This document shows, one piece after another, positions 51,889-61,935 of a stretch of DNA of 64,000 nucleotides. Made by a program: the position numbers and the translations under genes. The DNA is from Micromonospora sp. NBC_01796. Its GTDB lineage: Bacteria > Actinomycetota > Actinomycetes > Mycobacteriales > Micromonosporaceae. Numbering within the stretch: the first letter of the stretch is position 1; every line of letters starts with the position of its first letter. The stretch lies in the NCBI RefSeq assembly GCF_035917455.1, contig NZ_CP109078.1:5130001-5194000 (forward strand), in the 5' to 3' direction. The notes beneath the pieces are model-generated. The model was not told the origin of the DNA, did not search any database, and was given only the letters and a program-made list of their open reading frames with translations.

Positions 51889-52613
51889 ACGTCAACAAGC
51901 GCGACCACCGGGACCAGACCGGCGCGGAGCAGCGCACACCACGGTCGGGGGGCCGGACCGTGGCGGAGCGGGCGACGACGGAGCGGACCACCCGGGCGGC
52001 CCGGTCGGTGCCGGGTCAGCAGACTCGTGCCCGGGGGGCGCGCGAGTTCCCGACGCAGGGCAGTTTTCCGACCCAGGGCAGTGCCGCGCTCCGTTCGCCG
52101 GAGCTGGCGCCGACCCGGGACCACGCCGAGCGGGCGCGCGAGCGTGCTCGGGTAGCGCATCCGGCCGGCACGGACCGGGCCGGTGGCGCGGCTGCCCGGG
52201 CCCGCGAGGCACACCCCGCCGGTACGGGTCGGGCGGAGGCGCCGCGGCTGCGGGTCGCTCCGCCGATGCCGGTGAGCGTGCCGCGGGCGCCCTTCGTCGG
52301 GCTGATCCTGGCGGTTGTCGTCGGCGGAGTGCTCGGGGTCCTGGTGGTCAACACCAAGATCAACGAGAACGCCATCCGGTTGGACAAGCTGCAGAAGCAG
52401 CAGGCCACGCTCGACCTCCAGCAGCAGCAGCTCGACAAGGAGATCGCCGACGCGCAGACGCCGGGCAACCTGGTCGCCCAGGCCCGCAAGCTGGGCCTGG
52501 TGGAGTCCGGTCCGCCGGCCTTCATCCGGCTGCCCGACGGACGGGTGATCGGCGTACCGCAGCCGGCCGGTGGGCAGCCGGCCATCACCAGTCAGCAGAA
52601 CGCGGGGGGTTAG
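51885..52613 (+). CDS. ftsL: FtsL-like cell division protein
   Basis: 242 residues from ATG 51885. A ~130-residue basic, disordered cytosolic N-terminus (with repeated FPTQGS and AHPAGT units), one membrane segment [20 protein letters not shown], then a coiled coil [20 protein letters not shown] with QQQQLDKEI, and a short extracytoplasmic tail. Topology and position between rsmH and ftsI identify FtsL; sequence conservation is low in the family. It links FtsQ/FtsB-type partners to FtsWI. The N-terminus is much longer than in E. coli FtsL. Confidence 0.85.
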   Translation: MNVNKRDHRDQTGAEQRTPRSGGRTVAERATTERTTRAARSVPGQQTRARGAREFPTQGSFPTQGSAALRSPELAPTRDHAERARERARVAHPAGTDRAGGAAARAREAHPAGTGRAEAPRLRVAPPMPVSVPRAPFVGLILAVVVGGVLGVLVVNTKINENAIRLDKLQKQQATLDLQQQQLDKEIADAQTPGNLVAQARKLGLVESGPPAFIRLPDGRVIGVPQPAGGQPAITSQQNAGG

Positions 52614-52614
52614 C

Positions 52615-54906
52615 GTGTCGCCACGCTCCGATGAACCGCGCCGGGACGGGTCAGCGTCCCGGCGCGGTTCGTCCCAGGCCGGCTCGGAGCGCGACACCGG
52701 AGCACGCGGTGCCAACCGGGACGCCACCGGACGCGGCACCAACCGGGACGCCACCGGACGGGGTGCCGCCCGGGGCGCCGCCCCCGAGGGCGAGCAGGGC
52801 CTCGGCGGGATTTCCGGCGCGCGGGCGTACACCCCTCGGGGTCGTACCCTGCGGGACGCGCCCGAGCTTCGCCGTACGCCCAGGTCCACCCGCTCGGCGG
52901 ACCCGTTCCGACCCGCGTTGCAGGTGCTCGACGGCGGCCGGACCGGTGGCGGACGGACCCGGCGCGATGCCCCCGAGCCCACCGCCGGGCGCGGTGCCGG
53001 CACCGGGCGGCCGGTGCCGCCACGTGCCGCCCGCGCCGCCGACGTCGCCAAGCCGGTCCCCGCGCCCCGGCGCCGCACCACCACCGGCGCGGCCGGCAGT
53101 CCCGGCCGCCCCGGCGCCGCCCCGCGTCGAGCCCCGCGCAAGCCGCCGCCCCAACCGCCCCGGCTGGCCGACTCGCGCCGCCGGCTCCGGCTGGGCACCC
53201 TGCTCGCGCTCGCGCTCTTCGCCACCATCGGCATCCGGCTCGTCGTCCTGCAGGTCGCGCAGACCCCCGCGTACGCCGAGGACGGCGTCTCCGGGCGGCT
53301 CCGGCCGGTGATCCTCGCCGCCCCCCGGGGCGCGATCTACGACCGCTCCGGCGCGGTGCTGGCACACAGCGTCGAGGCCCGCTTCGTCTACGCCGACCCG
53401 AGCATGGTGACGGACCCGGCCGGCACCGCCGACAAGCTGTCGCCGCTGCTCGGCATCCCGCGCTCCACCCTGATGGCGGACCTGGCCAAGAAGAAGACCC
53501 CGGGGGGCGGTGTCTCCCAGTTCCAGTACCTGGCCCGGGGGGTCGAGATCGGCACCGCCAAGAAGATCATGGACCTCAACCTGGAGGGCATCAACACCGG
53601 CCAGGACGAGCGGCGGGAGGTGCCCGGCGGGGACCTGGCGGCCAACCTGATCGGCTTCATCGGCGAGGACATGACCGGGCTGGAGGGGATCGAGGCCCGG
53701 TACGACGAACTGCTGCGCGGGGTCCCCGGCAAGCGGGTCTTCGAAGCCGGTGGGGGCGACCTGAACAGTCCCATCCCCGGCGGCTACGACAAGACAACCG
53801 AGCCGAAGCCGGGCAGCTCGCTGGGGCTGACCATCGACCGCGACCTCCAGTACGAGTGCCAGCGGATGCTCAGCACGTCCGCCCGGGAGGAGAAGGCCAC
53901 CGTCGCCGCCGCCGTGGTGATCGAGGTCAAGACCGGTGCGGTCCTCTGTCAGGCCAGCCACCCCACCTACAGCGCGGCCGACTGGAAGAACAGCGAGCCG
54001 ACCGACCGGGAGGACGCGGCGACCAGCTTCGTCGTCGACCCCGGCTCGGTACACAAGGCGATCACCTTCGCGGCGGCGCTGCAGGAGGGCGTGATCAAGC
54101 CCGGTGACACCATCACGGTCAACAACACCATCAGGAAGGGCGGCAAGCCCTTCAACGACACCCACCTGCTGCCGGCCGGCGTCAACCAGGCCCAGATGAG
54201 CCTGCCCGGCATCCTGGCCTACTCGTCCAACGTCGGCACGATCAAGATCGCGGACCGGTTGGGCCCGCAGAAGCTCTACGACTACCAGCGCAGGTTCGGG
54301 CTGGGCGAGGCGACCGGCGAGGGGGTGCCGGGCGAGGCCACCGGCCGGGTGCTCCCGCCGGACCAGTGGAGCGCCAGCTCGTACGGGTCGATCCCGATCG
54401 GGCACAGCGTCGACGCCACGCCGTTGCAGATGGCCGCCGCGTACGCCGCGATCGCCAACAACGGCACCTGGATCCAGCCGCACCTGGTCAAGGAGACCAT
54501 CGCGCCCGACGGCACCCGCAAGCCGGCCCCCGCACCGCAGACCCGGCAGGTGATCAGCCCGGAGAACGCGGCCGCGTTGCGGGAGATGCTGGAGGCGGTG
54601 GTGACCGTGCCGGACGCCACCGGAGTCAAGGGCGCGGTCCCCGGTTACCGGGTGGCAGGCAAGACCGGCACCGGCTTGCGGGTGCTCAACGGCTCGTACG
54701 CCCCCGGCGAGGTCGCCTCGTTCATCGGCATGGCCCCGGCGGACCAGCCCCGGTACGTCGTCGCGGTCTTCGCGTACACCCCGGGTGGTGGCGGCGGTGA
54801 CGTCTCCGCCCCGGTGTTCAAGAAGATCATGAACTTCACGCTGACCCACTACCGGGTGCCCCAAACGGTGACGAAGCCGCCGAAGTTTGTTGTCTATCCC
54901 CGCTGA
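52615..54906 (+). CDS. ftsI: Septal transpeptidase FtsI / PBP (class B)
   Basis: 763 residues from GTG 52615, one base after ftsL. A ~190-residue Arg/Gly/Pro-rich cytosolic tail with RDATGRG repeats, one membrane segment (LGTLLALALFATIGIRLVVLQVA), a dimerisation domain, and the transpeptidase: VDPGSVHKAITFAAALQEG (SxxK, active Ser), LAYSSNVGTIK (SxN) and VAGKTGTGLR (KTG). Makes septal cross-links with FtsW. Tail length is unusual compared with ~25-30 residues in E. coli. Confidence 0.95.
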   Translation: MSPRSDEPRRDGSASRRGSSQAGSERDTGARGANRDATGRGTNRDATGRGAARGAAPEGEQGLGGISGARAYTPRGRTLRDAPELRRTPRSTRSADPFRPALQVLDGGRTGGGRTRRDAPEPTAGRGAGTGRPVPPRAARAADVAKPVPAPRRRTTTGAAGSPGRPGAAPRRAPRKPPPQPPRLADSRRRLRLGTLLALALFATIGIRLVVLQVAQTPAYAEDGVSGRLRPVILAAPRGAIYDRSGAVLAHSVEARFVYADPSMVTDPAGTADKLSPLLGIPRSTLMADLAKKKTPGGGVSQFQYLARGVEIGTAKKIMDLNLEGINTGQDERREVPGGDLAANLIGFIGEDMTGLEGIEARYDELLRGVPGKRVFEAGGGDLNSPIPGGYDKTTEPKPGSSLGLTIDRDLQYECQRMLSTSAREEKATVAAAVVIEVKTGAVLCQASHPTYSAADWKNSEPTDREDAATSFVVDPGSVHKAITFAAALQEGVIKPGDTITVNNTIRKGGKPFNDTHLLPAGVNQAQMSLPGILAYSSNVGTIKIADRLGPQKLYDYQRRFGLGEATGEGVPGEATGRVLPPDQWSASSYGSIPIGHSVDATPLQMAAAYAAIANNGTWIQPHLVKETIAPDGTRKPAPAPQTRQVISPENAAALREMLEAVVTVPDATGVKGAVPGYRVAGKTGTGLRVLNGSYAPGEVASFIGMAPADQPRYVVAVFAYTPGGGGGDVSAPVFKKIMNFTLTHYRVPQTVTKPPKFVVYPR

Positions 54907-54997
54907 CCGGCCAATACGGGACATCATCGGTGGGTGCGGGCAAACCACCGGGGCGGCTGTGTGGTGCGGGTCCCTCGACCCGGTAGGGTCTGACGCC

Positions 54998-56524
54998 GTG
55001 CCCGGCAATCCACGTCCACGCACGGTGATTCCGATCCGGCTCCGCGAACTCGCCGACCGGCTCGGGGTCCAACCGCCTGACGACCCCGCCCTGGCGGTGA
55101 CCGGGGTGACCCACGCCAGTGGCGAGGTCCGACCCGGTGACCTCTACGCGGCGCTGCCCGGATCACGCCGTCACGGCGCGGAGTTCGTGTCGGCGGCGGT
55201 CGCGGCCGGCGCGGTGGCCGTACTGACCGATCCGGAGGGAACCCCGGCCGCGATCGCCGCCGGACTCCCGGTGCTGGTCGTACCGGACCCCCGCGCGGTG
55301 CTCGGCACCGTGGCCGCCGAGGTCTACGGGGAGCCCACCGCCGGGCTGATCATGATCGGCATCACCGGTACCGCAGGGAAGACCTCCACCGCGTACCTGG
55401 TCGAGTCGGGGCTGCGGGCCGCGGGCCACGTCACCGGCCTGATCGGCACGGTGGAGACCCGGCTCGGCGACCTGCGGGTGGACAGCATCCGTACCACCCC
55501 GGAGGCCACCGACCTGCACGCCATGTTCGCCGCCGCCCGGGAGCAGGGGGTGACCGCGGTGGTGATGGAGGTTTCCAGCCACGCGCTGGCCATGGGGCGG
55601 GTCGGCGGGGTCCGGTTCACCGCCGGTGGTTACACCAACTTCGGCCAGGACCACCTCGACTTCCACACCGACGCGGACGACTACTTCGCGGCCAAGGCCC
55701 GGCTGTTCGACGGCCGGTGCGACGTCGAGGTGCTCAACCTCGACGACAGGGCGCTGCGCCCGCTGTTCAAGCCGGCCACGGTCAGCTACTCGGCCGCCGG
55801 TGACCCGGACGCCACCTGGCGGGCCACCGGGATCAGCGGCTCGGGTTACGCCCAGCGGTTCACCGTCCTCGGCCCGGACGGGCTGGCGCTGGACACGACG
55901 GTGGCGCTGCCCGGTCGGCACAACGTGGCCAACGCGCTGCTCGCGATCGCCCTGCTGGTCGCCGCCGACGTGGACCCGGCGACCGCGACGGCCGGAGTGG
56001 CCGCGTGTGCGGGGGTGCCGGGCCGGCTGGAGTTGGTCGAGGCGCCCGGCCCGGTCCGCGGCGTGGTCGACTACGCCCACAAACCGGACGCGGTGGTCGC
56101 CGTACTGGCCGCCCTGCGTGAACTGACCGCGGGAGGTGGCCGGGTGATCTGCCTGATCGGCGCCGGTGGTGATCGGGACCGGCAGAAACGGCCGGTGATG
56201 GGTGCCGCCGCCGCGCGCGGTGCCGACCTGGTCATCGTCACCGACGACAACCCGCGTACCGAGGATCCGGCCGCGATCCGGGCCGAGGTCGTCCTCGGCG
56301 CGCGGGCCGTCGGCGACGGCGCCCGGATCCTGGAACTGGCCGGCCGACGGGCCGCCATCGACGAGGCGGTACGTCTGGCCGAGCCCGGCGACGTGGTCGC
56401 GGTGCTGGGCAAGGGACACGAGCGCGGGCAGGAGGTCGCCGGGCAGGTGTACCCGTTCGACGACAAGGTCGAGCTGGCGGCGGCGCTGACCGCCCGGTTC
56501 GGGCACCTGGTGGAGCAGCGATGA
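54998..56524 (+). CDS. murE: UDP-MurNAc-L-Ala-D-Glu:meso-DAP ligase MurE
   Basis: 508 residues from GTG 54998. P-loop GITGTAGKTSTAYLVESGL, VMEVSSHALAMGRV, NFGQDHLDFH (carbamoylated Lys region nearby) and VTDDNPRTEDPAAI, where DNPR is the meso-DAP specificity motif. It adds meso-diaminopimelate as third residue of the stem peptide. TAGGGT at 54984-54989 ends 8 bases before the start and could be the -10 of a leaderless transcript. It overlaps murF by ATGA. Confidence 0.96.
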   Translation: MPGNPRPRTVIPIRLRELADRLGVQPPDDPALAVTGVTHASGEVRPGDLYAALPGSRRHGAEFVSAAVAAGAVAVLTDPEGTPAAIAAGLPVLVVPDPRAVLGTVAAEVYGEPTAGLIMIGITGTAGKTSTAYLVESGLRAAGHVTGLIGTVETRLGDLRVDSIRTTPEATDLHAMFAAAREQGVTAVVMEVSSHALAMGRVGGVRFTAGGYTNFGQDHLDFHTDADDYFAAKARLFDGRCDVEVLNLDDRALRPLFKPATVSYSAAGDPDATWRATGISGSGYAQRFTVLGPDGLALDTTVALPGRHNVANALLAIALLVAADVDPATATAGVAACAGVPGRLELVEAPGPVRGVVDYAHKPDAVVAVLAALRELTAGGGRVICLIGAGGDRDRQKRPVMGAAAARGADLVIVTDDNPRTEDPAAIRAEVVLGARAVGDGARILELAGRRAAIDEAVRLAEPGDVVAVLGKGHERGQEVAGQVYPFDDKVELAAALTARFGHLVEQR

Positions 56525-57948
56525 TCGCCCTCACGCTGGCCGAGGTGGCCGCCGCGGTCGACGGGCGGCTGGTCGGTGCCGACCCCACGGCCCGGGTCAC
56601 CGGTCCGGTCGAGTTCGACTCCCGCAAGGTCCGACCCGGCTCGCTGTTCGTCGCGTTCCCCGGCGAACACGTCGACGGCCACGACTACGCCGCCGCCGCC
56701 GTGCAGGCGGGTGCGGTCGCGGTGCTCGGCACCCGCGAGGTCGACGGGGTGCCGATGGTGCTGGTCGCCGACGCGCTCACCGCGATGGGGCCGCTGGCCC
56801 GCGCGGTGGTGGACCGGCTGCCCGAGCTGACCGTGATCGGGCTGACCGGCTCGTCCGGCAAGACCAGCACCAAGGACCTGGTGGCGCAGCTCGTCTCCCG
56901 GCTCGGCCCGACCGTGGCCCCGCCCGGCTCGTTCAACAACGAGCTGGGGCATCCGTACACCGCGTTGCAGGCCGACGAGCAGACCCGTTTCCTGGTGCTG
57001 GAGAAGGGCGCCCGGGGCCCCGGTCACGTGCGTTACCTGACCCGGGTGGTGCCGCCCCGGATCGCCGTGGTGCTCAACGTCGGGGTCGCCCACGTCGGCG
57101 AGTTCGGCTCGGTCGAGGCGATCGCGCAGGCAAAGGGCGAGCTGGTCGAGGCGTTGCCGGCCGCGGCCGACGGCGGGGTCGCGGTGCTCAACGCAGACGA
57201 CCCACGCGTACGGGCGATGGCGTCGCGGACCACCGCCCGGGTGGTGCTGGTCGGGGAGGCCGCCGACGCCGAGGTACGCGCCACCGGGGTGACCCTGGAC
57301 GACCGGGGCCGAGCGTCGTTCCTCCTGGTCACGCCGGACGGAAGCGTCCCGGTGCGGCTCGGGCTGTCCGGCCGCCACCAGGTCGGCAACGCGCTCGCGG
57401 CGGCTGCCGTGGCACTCGAGGTCGGGCTGCCACTGGCCGACCTGGCCACCGCGCTCGGTGAGCTGAGGCTGGTGTCGACCCGCCGGATGGACGTCTTCGA
57501 CCGCCCCGACGGCGTGACGGTCATCGACGACTCGTACAACGCGAATCCCGCCTCGATGTCGGCCGCGCTGCGTGCGCTGGCCGAGTTCGGGCGGGACCGC
57601 AGGACCGTCGCGGTGCTCGGCTACATGGCCGAGCTCGGCGAGTTCGAGCAGCAGGGACATGATGAGGTCGGCCGGCTCGCGGCCGATCTGGGTGTCGACC
57701 GGCTCTTCGTGGTTGGTGACTCGGCGGCGCCGATCCACCACGGGGCGTCGGCGGTAGGTACTTGGGGAGGAGTGTCGGTGCTGGTGACCGATCAGGCGGA
57801 GGCGGTGGCCGCGGTACGGGCCCAACTACGCCCGGGCGACGTGGTCCTCGTGAAGGGCTCGCGCTACCGCACCTGGGAGGTGGTCGACGCGCTGCGCGCC
57901 GACGCCACGACGGGGACCGGGAACGGGACCGAAGGGGTTGACGCGTGA
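56521..57948 (+). CDS. murF: UDP-MurNAc-tripeptide:D-Ala-D-Ala ligase MurF
   Basis: 475 residues from ATG 56521. P-loop [53 protein letters not shown] and [20 protein letters not shown] are typical of MurF. It completes the UDP-MurNAc-pentapeptide with D-Ala-D-Ala. Overlaps mraY by GTGA. No unusual features beyond a short acidic C-terminus. Confidence 0.96.
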   Translation: MIALTLAEVAAAVDGRLVGADPTARVTGPVEFDSRKVRPGSLFVAFPGEHVDGHDYAAAAVQAGAVAVLGTREVDGVPMVLVADALTAMGPLARAVVDRLPELTVIGLTGSSGKTSTKDLVAQLVSRLGPTVAPPGSFNNELGHPYTALQADEQTRFLVLEKGARGPGHVRYLTRVVPPRIAVVLNVGVAHVGEFGSVEAIAQAKGELVEALPAAADGGVAVLNADDPRVRAMASRTTARVVLVGEAADAEVRATGVTLDDRGRASFLLVTPDGSVPVRLGLSGRHQVGNALAAAAVALEVGLPLADLATALGELRLVSTRRMDVFDRPDGVTVIDDSYNANPASMSAALRALAEFGRDRRTVAVLGYMAELGEFEQQGHDEVGRLAADLGVDRLFVVGDSAAPIHHGASAVGTWGGVSVLVTDQAEAVAAVRAQLRPGDVVLVKGSRYRTWEVVDALRADATTGTGNGTEGVDA

Positions 57949-59051
57949 GGGCGGTCATCGTCGCCATCGGCGTGTCCTTCCTGGTGTCGCTCTTCGGTAC
58001 GCCGCTGGCGATCAAGCTGTTCACCCGGCTCAAGGCGGGCCAGCCGATCCGGGCCGAGGGCCCGATCATGCACCAGGGCAAGAAGGGCACCCCGACCATG
58101 GGCGGGGTGGTGTTCATCATCGCCACGGTGATCGCGTACGTCGCCGGTCACCTGGCCCTGACCACGCTGCCGAGCCAGCAGATCGCCCAGGTGCAACCGA
58201 CCATCACCGCGCTGGTGCTGCTGGGCCTGATGGTCTTCGCCGGTGCGGTCGGTTTCATCGACGACTTCCTGAAGGTCCGCAAGCGCAACAGCGCCGGGCT
58301 GAACAAGCGCGGCAAGCTGCTGGGGCAGATCCTGGTCGGCGCGGTGTTCGGGGTGATCGCGCTCTACTTCCCCAGCACCAACGGGCAGACCGTGGGCTCC
58401 ACGACGCTGTCGTTCATCCGGGACATCAACGCGCTCGAGGTCGGCAAGATCGCCTCGGTGATCATCTTCATCTTCGTGGTGATGGCCTCGACCAACGGGG
58501 TGAACCTGACCGACGGGCTCGACGGCCTGGCCACCGGCGCCTCGGTGATGGTGCTCGCCGCGTACGCGTTGATCGCGTTCTGGCAGTACCGGCACTGGTG
58601 CGCCGACCCCGACTACAACATCCGCCCCTCGACCTACTGCTACGAGGTACGCGACCCGCTGGAGATCGCACTGATAGCCGGGGCCGCGGCCGGGGCCTGT
58701 GTCGGCTTCCTGTGGTGGAACACCTCCCCGGCGCGGATCTTCATGGGTGACACCGGCGCGCTCGGCCTGGGCGGGTTGATCGGTGGCATGGCGATGTCCA
58801 CCCGTACGGTGCTGCTCCTGCCGATCATCGGTGGCCTCTTCGTGATCATCACGATGTCGGTGGTGATCCAGATCATCTCGTTCCGGACCACGGGCAAACG
58901 CGTGTTCCGGATGTCCCCGCTGCAACACCACTTCGAACTGGCGGGGTGGAGCGAGGTCAATATCGTGGTCAGGTTCTGGATCATCGCCGGGATCGGGGTC
59001 GCGATCGCCCTGGGCCTGTTCTACAGCGATTTCCTCGCCGCCGTCACCTGA
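57945..59051 (+). CDS. mraY: Phospho-MurNAc-pentapeptide transferase MraY
   Basis: 368 residues from GTG 57945. Ten membrane segments, with family motifs [31 protein letters not shown] (DDF), [17 protein letters not shown] and [15 protein letters not shown], and the C-terminal [17 protein letters not shown] (HHH-like). It transfers phospho-MurNAc-pentapeptide to undecaprenyl phosphate to form lipid I. In most actinobacteria murD follows; here 201 non-coding bases follow. Confidence 0.96.
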   Translation: MRAVIVAIGVSFLVSLFGTPLAIKLFTRLKAGQPIRAEGPIMHQGKKGTPTMGGVVFIIATVIAYVAGHLALTTLPSQQIAQVQPTITALVLLGLMVFAGAVGFIDDFLKVRKRNSAGLNKRGKLLGQILVGAVFGVIALYFPSTNGQTVGSTTLSFIRDINALEVGKIASVIIFIFVVMASTNGVNLTDGLDGLATGASVMVLAAYALIAFWQYRHWCADPDYNIRPSTYCYEVRDPLEIALIAGAAAGACVGFLWWNTSPARIFMGDTGALGLGGLIGGMAMSTRTVLLLPIIGGLFVIITMSVVIQIISFRTTGKRVFRMSPLQHHFELAGWSEVNIVVRFWIIAGIGVAIALGLFYSDFLAAVT

Positions 59052-59078
59052 TCGTCACCGGGCTGCCGCCCGGCCCGG

Positions 59079-59122
59079 GTACGGGTGGGACCCTCCGTTC
59101 GATCGGGCGGTCCCACCCGTAC
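59079..59122. terminator. Perfect 14-bp hairpin in the mraY-ftsW gap
   Basis: Arms 59079-59092 and 59109-59122 (GTACGGGTGGGACC and complement), 16-base loop; no T run. It lies 28 bases after mraY, where murD would be expected. The remainder of the gap (59123-59252) shows no gene, so ftsW may need its own promoter here. Confidence 0.7.
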
Positions 59123-59252
59123 TCCGGGGGTCGGCTCCGTCCGATAGCCGACCCGGATCCGACACGCCGACCGTCCGCCTGCGGTGACCCGGTACGGGAT
59201 GCGTCGATGATGGGCCGATGACTGCGCTGGGTGGGACCCGGGGGCCGGCGAG

Positions 59253-60797
59253 ATGACGGGCGAGCAGCCGCGGCAGCCGGCCGCCGGCGGACGTACGACA
59301 GGATCGCCTGGACCGGGCCCGAAGCGACCGCCCGGTCCCGGCCAGGCGGACCTCGACCTGGCCGGCGGCCTGGCCGCCCTGCGCGGGCTGCTGGACCGCC
59401 CGCTGGCCTCCTACTACCTGCTGCTGTCCAGCGCCGGCCTGCTGCTGGTGATCGGGCTGACCATGGTCTTCTCCGCCACCAGCGTCACCGAGTACGCCGA
59501 GGGCGGCAACGCCTTCGGCGCGCTGGCCAAGCAGACCGTCTTCGCGGTGATCGGGCTGGTCGCCTTCTGGGCCTGCCAACGCCTGCCGGCGCGGACCTTC
59601 CGTGCCCTGGGCCGGCCGGTCCTCGCCCTGGCGGTGGGCCTGCTGCTGGTGCTCAACGGACTGCTGCTGCTGTTTCCGTACGGGGATCCCGACGACAAGG
59701 AAGGCAAGCTCGGCCCGTTGATGGCCAGCCTGAACTGGCTGCATCTGGGCCCGGTCCAGGTGCAGCCCTCGGAACTGGCGAAGTTCGCCCTGGTGCTCTG
59801 GGGCGCCGACCTGATCGCCCGCAAGGGCGCCGCGCTGGGCTACTGGCGCGAACTGGCGCTGCCACTGTTCCCGGTCGTCGGCCTGCTCTTCCTGCTGGTC
59901 GGGTACAACGACCTCGGCACCATGCTCTGCCTGCTCGCCGTGGTGGTCGGCCTGCTCTGGGCTGCCGGGGTACGGATGCGGGTCTTCGCCGTCCTGTCGA
60001 TGCTCGGGCTGGCCGGGGTCGGCCTGCTGGTCGCCGCCGCCTCCGGCGGTGGCGGTTCGGGCACCGACGGTGCCGACAACTACCGCCTGCTGCGGCTCAC
60101 CTCGTTCCTGAACCCGCCGGAGAACTGCGCCGAGGACGCCTGTTACCAGGCCCGGGAGGCGCTGCTCGCGATCGACCACGGCGGCTGGTTCGGGGTCGGG
60201 CTGGGCCGGGGGACCGGCAAGTGGAACTGGCTGCCGATGGCGCACAACGACTTCATCTTCGCGGTCGTCGCCGAGGAACTGGGCGTGGTCGGGTGCGCGG
60301 TGGTGCTCGCCCTGTTCGCCGTGCTGACGTACAGCGGACTGCGGATCGCCCGGCGGGTCGACGACCCGTTCCGGCGGCTCGCCGCCGCCGCCGCGACCAC
60401 CTGGCTGGTCACCCAGGCGATCATCAACGTCGGCGGGGTCACCGGGATGCTGCCGATCACCGGCCTTCCGCTCCCGTTCATCTCCGACGGCGGAAGTGCC
60501 CTGGTGGTGACCCTCGCCGCGATCGGGATGCTCGCCTCGTTCGCCCGCGCCGAACCGGACGCCGCCCGAGCGCTGAACGCCCGCCCGCCGGCCCGATGGG
60601 TACGACTAGTCTGGGCCCCGTTGCCGCCGCTTTCCACGGGCCGGCGCACGGGATCGAGTCCCGGTGCCGCCGCCCGTGATGCCGAGTCCCGATCGGGTAA
60701 GCGGCGCGACGGGCAGGCTCGGCCGGACGGTGGTCGGGCGCCGGGTGGTCGGGCGGCACGGGAGCGTGCCGGCTCGGCGAACGAGAGGAGACGCTGA
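59253..60797 (+). CDS. ftsW: Lipid II polymerase FtsW (SEDS family)
   Basis: 514 residues from ATG 59253. About ten membrane segments; SEDS motifs are TMVFSATSVTEY, LGPVQVQPSELAKFALVLWGADLIA, GYNDLGTMLCLLAVVVGLLW, GGWFGVGLGRGTGKWNWLPMAHNDFIFAVVAEELG and GMLPITGLPLPFISDGGSAL. Polymerises lipid II at the septum with FtsI. A ~40-residue N-terminal and an ~80-residue Arg/Gly-rich C-terminal tail are cytosolic. It overlaps murG by one base (TGATG). Confidence 0.95.
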   Translation: MTGEQPRQPAAGGRTTGSPGPGPKRPPGPGQADLDLAGGLAALRGLLDRPLASYYLLLSSAGLLLVIGLTMVFSATSVTEYAEGGNAFGALAKQTVFAVIGLVAFWACQRLPARTFRALGRPVLALAVGLLLVLNGLLLLFPYGDPDDKEGKLGPLMASLNWLHLGPVQVQPSELAKFALVLWGADLIARKGAALGYWRELALPLFPVVGLLFLLVGYNDLGTMLCLLAVVVGLLWAAGVRMRVFAVLSMLGLAGVGLLVAAASGGGGSGTDGADNYRLLRLTSFLNPPENCAEDACYQAREALLAIDHGGWFGVGLGRGTGKWNWLPMAHNDFIFAVVAEELGVVGCAVVLALFAVLTYSGLRIARRVDDPFRRLAAAAATTWLVTQAIINVGGVTGMLPITGLPLPFISDGGSALVVTLAAIGMLASFARAEPDAARALNARPPARWVRLVWAPLPPLSTGRRTGSSPGAAARDAESRSGKRRDGQARPDGGRAPGGRAARERAGSANERRR

Positions 60798-61903
60798 TGG
60801 GTCCGCTGCGGTCGGTTGTGCTTGCCGGAGGTGGCACCGGGGGGCATATCTACCCGCTGCTGGCCTTTGCCGACTGCCTGCGTCGTCACGACCCCGGTGT
60901 ACGGATCACCTGCGTCGGTACGCCGCGCGGCCTGGAGAACGAGCTGATCCCCCCGCACGGGTACGACCTGCGTCAGATCCCGGCGTACCAGCTTCCCCGG
61001 TCGATGAACCTGAACCTGCTGCGTACCCCGGACCGGATGCTCAAGGCCTCCCGGGCCGCCGGCAAGGTGCTCGACGAGGTCCGCGCGGACGTGGTGGTCG
61101 GCTTCGGCGGGTACGTCTCCGTGCCGGCGTACCTGGCCGCCTGGCGTCGGGAGCTGCCGATCGTGATCCACGAGGTGAACGTGCCGCCGGGCGTGGCCAA
61201 CCGGCTCGGGATGAAGTTCACCAAGCACATCGCGGTGGGCTTCCCGCACCAGCCGCAGCAGGCCGAGTCGCTGCGCGACGCCCGGGTGGTCGGGGTACCG
61301 CTGCGCCGGGGCATCACCGGGCTGGACCGGGTGGCCCACCGGGCCGCCGCACGGGCCCACTTCGGGCTCCGGCCCGACCTGCCGACCCTCTTCGTCTCCG
61401 GTGGTTCCCAGGGCGCCCGCTCGATCAACCTGGCGGTGTCCGGGGCGGCCAAGGAACTGGCCCGCGCCGGGGTGCAGGTGCTGCACGTGATCGGTGCCCG
61501 CAACGAGGGCATCTCCGTCCCCAGTGACCTGCCGGTCCCGTACGTGACGCTGCCTTACCTGTCCGAGATGGAACTCGGGTACGCCGCCGCCGACCTGATG
61601 CTCTGCCGGGGCGGTGCGATGACGGTCGCCGAGGTCGCCGCGATCGGGCTACCGGCGATCTACGTGCCGTACCCGCACAGCAACCAGGAGCAGAAGCGCA
61701 ACGCGCTGCCGGTGGTCGAAGCGGGCGGCGGGCTGCTCGTCGACGACGCCGAACTCACCCCGGGCTGGGTCGAGCAGAACGTGCTGCCGCTGGCCCGCGA
61801 CCCGCGCCGGCTGGCCGCGATGAGCACCGCGGTCGCGAGCTACGGCCGGCGCGACGGCGACGAGGCGTTGCTGGACTTCGTCTACGAGGCGGTGACCCGG
61901 TGA
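60797..61903 (+). CDS. murG: UDP-GlcNAc:undecaprenyl-PP-MurNAc-pentapeptide transferase MurG
   Basis: 368 residues from ATG 60797, with GAGAGGAG before it. GT-B enzyme with VLAGGGTGGHIYPLLAFADCL (first Gly-rich loop), VVGFGGYVSVPAYLAAW, VIHEVNVPPGVANRLG, LFVSGGSQGARSINLAV (second loop) and LCRGGAMTVAEVAAIGLPAIYVPYP. It adds GlcNAc to lipid I to form lipid II on the cytosolic face. Confidence 0.96.
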   Translation: MGPLRSVVLAGGGTGGHIYPLLAFADCLRRHDPGVRITCVGTPRGLENELIPPHGYDLRQIPAYQLPRSMNLNLLRTPDRMLKASRAAGKVLDEVRADVVVGFGGYVSVPAYLAAWRRELPIVIHEVNVPPGVANRLGMKFTKHIAVGFPHQPQQAESLRDARVVGVPLRRGITGLDRVAHRAAARAHFGLRPDLPTLFVSGGSQGARSINLAVSGAAKELARAGVQVLHVIGARNEGISVPSDLPVPYVTLPYLSEMELGYAAADLMLCRGGAMTVAEVAAIGLPAIYVPYPHSNQEQKRNALPVVEAGGGLLVDDAELTPGWVEQNVLPLARDPRRLAAMSTAVASYGRRDGDEALLDFVYEAVTR

Positions 61904-61935
61904 CCGGGCAGACCGCGAAGGAGAAGGTTGGCCCT

